Below, in pieces: positions 1 through 5,628 of a stretch of 8,211 bases of DNA. The notes below the pieces were generated by a model. That model did no database searches, had not been told where the DNA came from, and saw nothing but the letters and a program-made list of their open reading frames with translations. The stretch is from CAZDOD01 sp964506935 (GTDB taxonomy: Bacteria > Desulfobacterota > Zymogenia > Zymogenales > Zymogenaceae), in NCBI GenBank assembly GCA_964506935.1, contig CAZDOD010000126.1, forward strand, positions 1-8,211. Reading direction: 5' to 3'. The first letter of the stretch is position 1, and the number at the start of each line of letters is the position of its first letter. Made by a program: the position numbers and the translations under genes.

Positions 1-791
1 TGATCGCCCGCGAGTGAGGCGGTGTGGGATATCGCGGCCTCGGCCGATTCGGGCGTCCTCCCGCCCTTCAAAAGCACGAGTGCTTTTTTATTTTTTAATT
101 TTTTCGCCACTTCCAAAAACCTGTCCCCCCGTCTTATCCCCTCGAGATACATGAGGATGACCTTCGTGTCATCTTCTCCCGCGAGATACTCCAGTATGTC
201 GACCTCGTCAACGTCCAATTTGTTCCCGATGGCTGCAACCTTGTCTATTCCGAAGTAGGCCCCGTCGAGAACCTGAACCAAAAATCCACCCGCCATCATC
301 CCACTCTGCGCTATGATGCTGACGGGGCCGGGTTTCAGTATCTTGTCAAGGTCACGGGTCGGCATGAACGGGGAGAAAAACATATTTCGGGCATTTACAG
401 ATCCGGTGCAGTTTGGGCCCCATATCCTCATGCCGTTTTTCCCCGCGATCTCTATTAACTCATCCGTCCTTTTTTTGCCGTCCTCCCCAATTTCGGAGAA
501 ACCCGCGGCCTCTATCTGTACACGCTTTATGCCGAGCCTTGAGCATTCCCTTACGATATCAACAATCGAGGCGGCGGGGGTGAAGATTATCGCGAGCTCC
601 ACCACCTCAGGGAGCGACGACAGGGACGGGTAGACCTTGTGTCCGTCGATTTCGGTATAGTTTGGATTTACCGGATAGACACGCCCGCCATAGTATGTTG
701 CGAGGTTATTGAAAATATTGTATCCGCCCTTTGATTTATTTCCCGTGGCGCCGATAACCGCAACACTTTCAGGGCTGAAGAAGCTTTTCAC
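1..791 (-). CDS. ADP-forming acyl-CoA synthetase (acetate--CoA ligase type), N-terminal part, cut by window edge
   Basis: Partial gene; 263 codons are inside the window. The family converts acyl-CoA, ADP and phosphate to acid, CoA and ATP (or the reverse) in the cytoplasm through a phospho-histidine intermediate. The N-terminal Rossmann CoA-binding domain opens with SVAVIGAT (residues 9-16). It is followed by YPVNPNY (39-45), GPNCTGSVN (125-133) and AQSGMMAGG (161-169), the usual order of the CoA-binding and succinyl-CoA-ligase-like domains. YLEG holds the conserved Glu (E217). ISHTASLAGD (254-263) carries the His expected to be phosphorylated (H256). The window ends right after it, so the rest of this subdomain and any fused ATP-grasp domain lie outside. 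The start is GTG: an in-frame TGA sits two codons upstream, and the ATG seven bases upstream is out of frame and soon stops. A weak GGTGG lies about 9 bases before it. The gene has its own promoter and is separated from the GNAT operon by a terminator. Substrate cannot be told; acetate is only the commonest in the family. Confidence 0.9.
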   Translation of the reverse strand, partial: MKSFFSPESVAVIGATGNKSKGGYNIFNNLATYYGGRVYPVNPNYTEIDGHKVYPSLSSLPEVVELAIIFTPAASIVDIVRECSRLGIKRVQIEAAGFSEIGEDGKKRTDELIEIAGKNGMRIWGPNCTGSVNARNMFFSPFMPTRDLDKILKPGPVSIIAQSGMMAGGFLVQVLDGAYFGIDKVAAIGNKLDVDEVDILEYLAGEDDTKVILMYLEGIRRGDRFLEVAKKLKNKKALVLLKGGRTPESAEAAISHTASLAGD

Positions 792-792
792 G

Positions 793-881
793 ATTCATTA
801 CCACCATTTAACCATTTTAAAAGTTTACATTATATCATAAATGAGGGGAAAAGGCATCAGTTTTTTATAATGAATGGTGGT
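793..881. repeat. Overlapping short inverted repeats around the synthetase promoter
   Basis: ACCACCATT at 800-808 is the exact reverse complement of AATGGTGGT at 873-881. The neighbouring ATTCATTA at 793-800 is the exact reverse complement of TAATGAAT at 868-875. The two pairings overlap, so the arms are permuted copies of the same unit, not one simple hairpin. They flank the extended -10 promoter. The units are short and AT-rich, so chance is possible. Confidence 0.4.
829..839 (-). promoter_or_regulatory. Extended -10 promoter for the acyl-CoA synthetase gene
   Basis: The minus strand reads TATGATATAAT, a perfect match to the extended -10 form (TRTGnTATAAT). I see no good -35, which an extended -10 does not need. 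The expected transcription start is about 30 bases before the GTG start at 791, giving a short leader. Confidence 0.65.
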
Positions 882-912
882 TTTAAAAAGATGGGCCGAT
901 AAAAAACCGGCC
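881..912 (-). terminator. Rho-independent-type terminator of the stress protein-GNAT operon
   Basis: On the minus strand GGCCG (912-908) pairs with CGGCC (898-894) around a 9-base loop. A run of five T (889-885) follows after a few bases. It lies 37 bases beyond the stop of the GNAT gene and before the synthetase promoter, where an operon end is expected. The stem is short and the T-run is slightly offset, so strength may be moderate. Confidence 0.6.
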
Positions 913-948
913 AAAGTCTCTATAATCCGATATTGAATACAAGGCTAT

Positions 949-1434
949 TCATAATATCTTCGACATGAATGTCACTTCGAAAGGAAGGTGTTCGAAATTT
1001 CTCCTGCCCATCACATGAAAGCCCAATCCTTCATACCACTCGACCAACTCCGTCTGATCCGAGATGACACCGATCTCGGCCCTTTTTGTCCCCTCTTCCT
1101 TCAGCTCCTCAAGGGCAAAATCCACAATTTTCTTGCCGAAGCCCCTATTTCGGTACTCGGGAAGGACTCCGAGGCGCATAAGATATGAAAGATCCGGCTC
1201 ATTCCGTAATATACCAACAGAGCCCGACGCAACGCCGTCCACCTCCAGTATGAAGTAACTCACTCCCTTTGAAAGCTCGCTCTCGATCCAATCATCCTCG
1301 CAGTTCGATGGATGCTTCGGGCAGTTTTGGCGTGTTAGCGAAAATCTCTTTGCGACATCCATAAAGGATGCCCGGATGATCGACGAAAGTAGCGAGATAT
1401 CTTCTTCGGTCGCCCTTCTGATGATAACTGACAT
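949..1434 (-). CDS. GNAT-family N-acetyltransferase
   Basis: 161 residues, the usual size of a single-domain GNAT protein, which transfers an acetyl group from acetyl-CoA to an amine. Strand beta4 and motif A are clear: YLMRLGVLPEYRNRGFGKK (84-102), with the acetyl-CoA pyrophosphate loop R95-N-R-G98-F-G100. The C-terminal motif B region has WYEGLGFHVMGRR (133-145), the normal Y-x-x-x-G-F signature. Between helix 1 and helix 2 there is NCPKHPSNC (37-45) with C38, H41 and C45 close together, which could bind metal or form a disulfide; I believe related GNAT proteins carry a similar segment, but cannot check this. The start ATG directly follows the TAG of the hydrolase gene with no base between, and no Shine-Dalgarno lies at proper distance (AAAGAGAG is about 12 bases away). 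Translation is therefore probably coupled. The acceptor substrate is unknown. Confidence 0.9.
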   Translation of the reverse strand: MSVIIRRATEEDISLLSSIIRASFMDVAKRFSLTRQNCPKHPSNCEDDWIESELSKGVSYFILEVDGVASGSVGILRNEPDLSYLMRLGVLPEYRNRGFGKKIVDFALEELKEEGTKRAEIGVISDQTELVEWYEGLGFHVMGRRNFEHLPFEVTFMSKIL

Positions 1435-2325
1435 CTACGATTTCAACTCTCTTTCCAGAAAATCGGCCTCGGCCTTGGAGACCTCATCGAAGAGTTTCCC
1501 AATATATGGATCAAAATGGCCGCAGGGAAGGCTGATCAGCTCCGAATTCGGCACCTTTTCCGCCGCCTTTTTTACGCACTTTGCCGGAATAAGGCTGTCA
1601 TATTCCGCCATCACAAAGAGGGCCGGGCATCTCAATCTCGGCGCCGATCTTATCGGCCGATACATGGTCGTAAGGAGGAGCGCCCTCGCCGGGCACTCAT
1701 TTCTCCACGAGGAGTCCTTCGGAACCAATCTCAGATATCCCGACATCGATCCGGGGGTGTTCATACAGGCGAACTCATCGGGCTCTGCCACCACGGGGAC
1801 ATAGTAGGGATCTCTAAACATCACCATTCTCAATATGTCCCTCAATCCCTTTATCGTTGCCAAAAGGACAAATTTCATTCCGAGAAACATCGCTGTCGCC
1901 CTCCCGTCGACAAAGGGCACCTGGGAGACGACGGCACGGATCTTTTTGTCCCTTGCCGCCGTCACGATCACGTGTCCACCCGAAAACGATGTCCCCCATA
2001 GGGCGATCCGGTTCCCATCGACATCCCCCAGAGTCCTCACGTGGGCGATGGCGGCCCGCCAGTCCTCAACGTGTCTGAATGGGTTGACGAGGTTTCTTGG
2101 AGTGCCGGAGCTTTCGCCGAAATTCCTGTAGTCGAATAGAAACACCGCGAGGCCCCTTTCCACAAATTTTTCGGCATAAGGCAAGATCCCGAAGTCCTTC
2201 TCGGCCCCGAAGCCGTGCGCCATCACGACGACGGGCGGCCTCTTTACGCCATCCGGGAGGCACAGCATAGCCGAGCATTTCGTCTTTTTGCTGAAAAAAT
2301 CGACATCCTTTTTTATAAAACTCAT
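1435..2325 (-). CDS. Alpha/beta hydrolase
   Basis: 296 residues with a full alpha/beta-hydrolase layout. The oxyanion-hole HGFG is at 37-40, and FDYRNFGESSG (64-74) is the usual loop after strand beta4. The nucleophile elbow is LWGTSFSGGH (109-118) with predicted Ser113; the last Gly of the classical GxSxG is Ser here, a common variant. The likely acid is Asp243 in MAEYDSLIP, and the base is His270 in LPCGHFDPY. A lid-like insertion spans about 139-230. There is no signal peptide, so it is probably a cytoplasmic esterase, thioesterase or lipase-like enzyme; the substrate cannot be read from sequence. AAGGGAAG lies about 5 bases before the ATG, a good ribosome site. The gene sits 43 bases after the fusion gene with no terminator between, so it belongs to the same operon, next to lipid-related functions. 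Confidence 0.9.
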   Translation of the reverse strand: MSFIKKDVDFFSKKTKCSAMLCLPDGVKRPPVVVMAHGFGAEKDFGILPYAEKFVERGLAVFLFDYRNFGESSGTPRNLVNPFRHVEDWRAAIAHVRTLGDVDGNRIALWGTSFSGGHVIVTAARDKKIRAVVSQVPFVDGRATAMFLGMKFVLLATIKGLRDILRMVMFRDPYYVPVVAEPDEFACMNTPGSMSGYLRLVPKDSSWRNECPARALLLTTMYRPIRSAPRLRCPALFVMAEYDSLIPAKCVKKAAEKVPNSELISLPCGHFDPYIGKLFDEVSKAEADFLERELKS

Positions 2326-2368
2326 CAGTCTTCCCTTTTTATATTCTATAAATACATATTAAACCTAA

Positions 2369-4810
2369 TCACTCCCCCTCCCTCAAAAACCTCCTCGGGT
2401 CGACCTCTCCGCCTTCATATAGGATGTTGTATAAGACCTCGACGATCGGAAGCCTCACGTTGTATTTTTTTGATAACCTCATGGCGGCCTCGACCGCTCC
2501 ATATCCCTCGACATTCTTATTTTCTACCCTAAACCTCCTCAACGCCAGAGGTGCGGACCACTTCGTGAGCGATCTCCCGAACTGGCTGTTTCTTCCTCCC
2601 CTTGCCGTTGCGAGAAAATCGGCCATCCATGCCTGTCCCTCCGGGCCAAAGGTTGTGTCATCCGCCCCCATGGCAAGGGCGAGCTCCTTTATCTCGGCGG
2701 AGATCCTAGTGACGAGGGTGGCGGTGAAATTGACCGAGGAATCCTTCGCCCCCTCGGAAATCCCGTATGCTATGGCATAGACGTTTTTCATTGCGGCCGC
2801 AAGCTGTGTCCCGACGAGATCCCGGCTGAGATAGACGATGAAGTCGGGAGTCTCAAAGAGTCTTTTTAACTCTTTCGCAAGCTCCTCGCTCTCCACGGCG
2901 AGCTGGGTTGCGGTCAGCTTCCCCTCGATTATCTCGCCGGCGAGGTTCGCTCCTGAGATCACTGAAAGCCTTATGTCTTTTCTACCCCTTTTTTCCATCT
3001 CATCCCATACTATCTCAATGGGGAGGAGGCCGCTTTTTGTCTCGAAGCCTTTTGTTGCGATGACCATCACGAAGGGATCGGGATTCGAGTCGAGAAGTTC
3101 GGAGACCTGGTCTCTGAAGTAGTGGGATGGTGTGGCCATCACGACGACGTCGGCCCCACTCACGGCTGCCTTAAGATCAGATTCGACGTGGACGACCTTC
3201 GGTAGAGCGTGCCCCTTGAAGAAGTGGGGGTGCTCCCTCAACTCATTGATTGCCTCGACCAAATTCTTTCTGGTATCAAAGAGTATGAGGCCGTAGTTTG
3301 CGTAGTCCGGATCTTTATCAAATTTTTTACCCACGAGTGTCGTCAGCGTATAGCCGAATGCCCCGGCGTTGATAACAGTTATGTTGCGACCTGACGACTT
3401 TGCGGGATATATCCGGTGATCGAGCTGATTTGCGTAAAAGCGTCCGAGACCGAGATTTCGTATTGAATATCTCCTCCTCGGTCTAGAAGACGCCGATACA
3501 ATCTTCCTTTGAAGAAGGGGGGAAAGCCCCTCCTCTATCACGTGGGGTATACCCTCTAAAAACAGATCGTCGAGATCAGGTTCAGCCTGATACTTCCCGC
3601 GGGAAAACGAAGTAACCTTCTCCAACTCCTCCTCTACGGCAAAGGTCAATTCTTTTATTGTGAGAGGGTCTTTACCCAGAAGCGCCTGAGAAATAATATA
3701 TGAAGGGAGCACCTTCTTGTTTTTGGCCACCCCCTCCATGGCTTTACGGCTTATTAAGTCTCCTGGATTTTGCATAGAAGAGGAATCGGAAATAAGTTCC
3801 TTGAAGCTAAACGGCTCTCCGAGGGTCACATAGGCCCTGCCGTAGACCCCCTCCATTGCATCCAACATCGTCGTAAATAGACGTTCGATATATCCACTGC
3901 CGAACCTGAAATATTCTATTATGGGGATATCTGTCGCCCTGTCCCGTAGCGTAAATATCCCCGCAAGGGGTCTCCTATGAACGAGGGCCCTGTCCTCGGG
4001 CACCCTGGAGAGTGAGATGGAAAGCGGTACGATTAAAACATCCCTCTCTGATGAAATCAGGGCATCAACAATCCACGGCGGGACGGTGGCCCTCAGAGTC
4101 CCGTCGATGCTCCTTGTAGTATAGCGCGATGCCTCGGCGTGGACGACCATGTGAGCCCCTTCCTCCAATAGCGCCCTCGAATAACTCGAAAGCACGGCCT
4201 CATAGGAGGAACGCTGATCGCTCCACAGGAGTGCCTTCGTAACCTTTATTACTTTTAGCCTTTTGAGCTCATTCTCAATATAGGTGTTCAGTACAAGTAG
4301 GTCTCCGATTGCACTGAAGGGGATTCCCAGACCGAGCGAATCAAGGTAAGTATTGATTAATACACTGTCGAGGTGGGAATTGTAGTTGGGAATAAATAGG
4401 ATCGGTTTTTTCTTCTCCCGAAGCTTTTTTAAGGCCGGGGCCTCTTTCGCCTCCCTCAAGTTCTTCGAGAGGAAGGGATTTCGGGGATTGGCGTGTTCAA
4501 AGAGGTATAAGATCAGATAGTAAGAAAGCCGCCTCGCCCTCTTATGGGCCGCCATTTCATAGCCCGTTACGAGATCATCAAGTATTTCTCCGGGGGAGAA
4601 ATCCGATGTCTCTGGAATTTTTGTTATGTAGTCCTTTGCCCTTGGATATGCCTTTGTTATTTCATAAACCCTCTGTTCTAAAAAAACCTTTGAAAATGGT
4701 GGGACGTACCACTGCAGGACAGGAAAATCGGGCCTTTCCTCAAAGAACCTGTATATATCCTCGGGGGAAATATGTCTTGTGAGATATCTTATGAGGGTAT
4801 AAAGACCCAT
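2369..4810 (-). CDS. Fused PlsB-like acyltransferase and GpsA-like glycerol-3-phosphate dehydrogenase
   Basis: 813 residues in one open frame. Residues about 1-465 resemble PlsB-type glycerol-3-phosphate acyltransferases: PILFIPNYNSHLDSVLI (136-152) aligns without gaps to the HX4D block, EASR (226-229) matches block III, LIVPLSISLSR (259-269) block IV, and RFYANQLDH (457-465) the end of the PlsB fold. Residues about 475-813 are a full-length GpsA/GPD1-like dehydrogenase, which reduces dihydroxyacetone phosphate to glycerol 3-phosphate with NAD(P)H. Seen there: the Rossmann loop INAGAFGYTL (480-489), ATPSHYF (559-565), KGFE (Lys587), SGANLAGEI (619-627), AAMKNVYAI (Lys675), Asn694, and ADFLATARGGRN with Asp731, Thr735, Arg740 and Asn741. 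These match the known catalytic and substrate residues. Oddities: the catalytic His of HX4D is Tyr143, the FIRR-like block is not recognisable (KVIKVTK instead), and the first Gly of GxGxxG is Asn481. The dehydrogenase half looks functional; acyltransferase activity is uncertain. The ATG lies 4 bases after the stress-protein stop. AGGTGG abuts the ATG, closer than usual, so coupling is likely. Confidence 0.9.
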   Translation of the reverse strand: MGLYTLIRYLTRHISPEDIYRFFEERPDFPVLQWYVPPFSKVFLEQRVYEITKAYPRAKDYITKIPETSDFSPGEILDDLVTGYEMAAHKRARRLSYYLILYLFEHANPRNPFLSKNLREAKEAPALKKLREKKKPILFIPNYNSHLDSVLINTYLDSLGLGIPFSAIGDLLVLNTYIENELKRLKVIKVTKALLWSDQRSSYEAVLSSYSRALLEEGAHMVVHAEASRYTTRSIDGTLRATVPPWIVDALISSERDVLIVPLSISLSRVPEDRALVHRRPLAGIFTLRDRATDIPIIEYFRFGSGYIERLFTTMLDAMEGVYGRAYVTLGEPFSFKELISDSSSMQNPGDLISRKAMEGVAKNKKVLPSYIISQALLGKDPLTIKELTFAVEEELEKVTSFSRGKYQAEPDLDDLFLEGIPHVIEEGLSPLLQRKIVSASSRPRRRYSIRNLGLGRFYANQLDHRIYPAKSSGRNITVINAGAFGYTLTTLVGKKFDKDPDYANYGLILFDTRKNLVEAINELREHPHFFKGHALPKVVHVESDLKAAVSGADVVVMATPSHYFRDQVSELLDSNPDPFVMVIATKGFETKSGLLPIEIVWDEMEKRGRKDIRLSVISGANLAGEIIEGKLTATQLAVESEELAKELKRLFETPDFIVYLSRDLVGTQLAAAMKNVYAIAYGISEGAKDSSVNFTATLVTRISAEIKELALAMGADDTTFGPEGQAWMADFLATARGGRNSQFGRSLTKWSAPLALRRFRVENKNVEGYGAVEAAMRLSKKYNVRLPIVEVLYNILYEGGEVDPRRFLREGE

Positions 4811-4814
4811 CCAC

Positions 4815-5252
4815 CTATCTAACCACCATCACAGGACACGGCGCGAGGTGTATGACCCTTGTGGCAACGCTCCCGATTAGGGGACGTGTGGCCCCCATCT
4901 TGCCGTGTGTGCCCATTACTATCAAATTAATCTTAGCCTTTTTTGCGTAGGTTACTATCTCATCGGCGGGGAAACCGGCCTTCAATATCTCGACCATCTT
5001 GACATCTGCATTCTTTGCCAAATCCTTTGCGTCCCTGAAATATTTTCTGCCCTCGCCCTTTAGCTTTTCCATCACCTCTTTGGCCTCTTTATTTCCGAGG
5101 CTCTTAAAATTATCCACTACAATCTCAGAGATCACGAAGATGGTGTGCATCTCCGCCCTAAATACCTTGCACAACTCCACCGCCTGCTTAACAGCCATAT
5201 TGGAAGAGCTGGAACCATCAACCGCCACTAAAATTTTCTTATAGAGAGACAT
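4815..5252 (-). CDS. Universal stress protein, UspA family, ATP-binding type
   Basis: 145 residues from the chosen start. The family consists of small cytoplasmic dimers that sense or survive stress; one branch binds ATP. KKILVAVDGSSSS (5-17) carries the N-terminal strand and Asp12. GTHGKMGATRPLIGS (114-128) fits the G-2X-G-9X-G-S/T nucleotide motif exactly, so ATP binding is likely. The C-terminal strand APCPVMVVR is typical. An upstream ATG at 5291 would add 13 residues, but the start at 5252 has a strong GGAGG 5 bases away and places the first strand where the family begins. It is the first gene of the operon, 4 bases ahead of the acyltransferase/dehydrogenase fusion, with its own promoter about 70 bases upstream. 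This arrangement suggests a regulatory link to membrane lipid synthesis; that link is inference. Confidence 0.93.
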   Translation of the reverse strand: MSLYKKILVAVDGSSSSNMAVKQAVELCKVFRAEMHTIFVISEIVVDNFKSLGNKEAKEVMEKLKGEGRKYFRDAKDLAKNADVKMVEILKAGFPADEIVTYAKKAKINLIVMGTHGKMGATRPLIGSVATRVIHLAPCPVMVVR

Positions 5253-5257
5253 TCCCC

Positions 5258-5262
5258 CCTCC
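5258..5262 (-). promoter_or_regulatory. Ribosome binding site that fixes the stress-protein start
   Basis: GGAGG within a longer purine tract, 5 bases before the ATG at 5252. The longer frame starting at 5291 has no comparable site, which is why the shorter protein is preferred. Confidence 0.75.
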
Positions 5263-5322
5263 GCTACTAGTGAAATAAAATAAAACTCCACTTCAATTCG
5301 GACATCCGCCCGCTATGTATTA

Positions 5323-5350
5323 ATAATAGCTCACATCGAGAAAAGGTCAA
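5323..5350 (-). promoter_or_regulatory. Sigma70-like promoter of the stress protein operon
   Basis: On the minus strand TTGACC (5350-5345) and TATTAT (5328-5323) are separated by 16 bases; each hexamer matches the consensus at 5 of 6 positions. The predicted start is near 5316, leaving a leader of about 65 bases before the ATG at 5252. No other pair as good was seen upstream of this operon. Confidence 0.6.
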
Positions 5351-5571
5351 GTCAAATATGAGGGTGGTTTTTTTCTTAAGAGGATTAATTTGAAAAAGTG
5401 AATTTGATTCATATATACAACTTTCATGTCGTCGGGTTACGTAAGATGATATAGGGAGAGTATTTTTCAACGACAGTATTAAAGTATCCTCCATAAGAAC
5501 CAAAAAATCCTGTCCCAGAAAAAACACCAGACTCATGTCCATTAAATATTACCTTTGAAAGTTTCTTGATT

Positions 5572-5600
5572 TTGAAATACATTTCGATGTATTCTTTAAT
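5572..5600 (+). promoter_or_regulatory. Sigma70-like promoter of the SpoIID-like gene
   Basis: TTGAAA (5572-5577) and TTTAAT (5595-5600) with the ideal 17-base gap; each hexamer matches at 5 of 6 positions. The predicted start near 5607 gives a leader of about 20 bases and leaves no clear Shine-Dalgarno before the ATG at 5629. An inverted repeat fills the spacer, listed separately. Confidence 0.6.
5576..5593. repeat. Perfect 7-bp inverted repeat between -35 and -10, possible operator
   Basis: AATACAT (5576-5582), a TTCG spacer (5583-5586) and ATGTATT (5587-5593). It overlaps the end of the -35 and stops one base before the -10, where a bound repressor would block RNA polymerase. It lies upstream of the predicted transcription start, so an RNA hairpin role is less likely than a protein-binding site. 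Confidence 0.5.
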
Positions 5601-5628
5601 CAATCGGTTTCACAAAAGAATCTGATAA

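Larger units (their letters stand above)
5253..5628. other. Divergent AT-rich intergenic region with two outward promoters
   Basis: 376 bases between divergent genes. It holds the left-facing promoter at 5323-5350 and the right-facing promoter at 5572-5600. The middle part (about 5351-5570) is AT-rich and without a recognised gene. A weaker right-facing pair, TTGAAA then TATATA with a 16-base gap, lies near 5390-5417. A 91-codon minus-strand frame (5267-5542) crosses the left-facing promoter and reads like non-coding sequence. I see no tRNA, riboswitch or known small RNA. Confidence 0.6.

Noticed and set aside
22..633. Plus-strand frames at the left edge
   Set aside because: The minus strand here encodes a clear acyl-CoA synthetase with conserved motifs throughout; the plus frames are its complement.
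1376..2131. Plus-strand frames opposite the hydrolase and GNAT genes
   Set aside because: They are shadows of well-supported minus-strand genes, without recognisable domains.
2326..2368. Internal promoter before the hydrolase gene
   Set aside because: The gap is AT-rich and has TATA-like runs, but no -35 at suitable distance; the short gap and lack of a terminator favour operon readthrough.
5253..5291. Longer stress protein starting at 5291
   Set aside because: The extra 13 residues lie before the family's first strand and have no good ribosome site, whereas the ATG at 5252 has GGAGG at 5 bases.
5267..5542. 91-codon minus-strand frame in the divergent intergenic region
   Set aside because: It crosses the left-facing promoter of the stress-protein operon, has low-complexity composition like non-coding AT-rich sequence and shows no motif. 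A loose AAAGG about 9 bases upstream is not enough.
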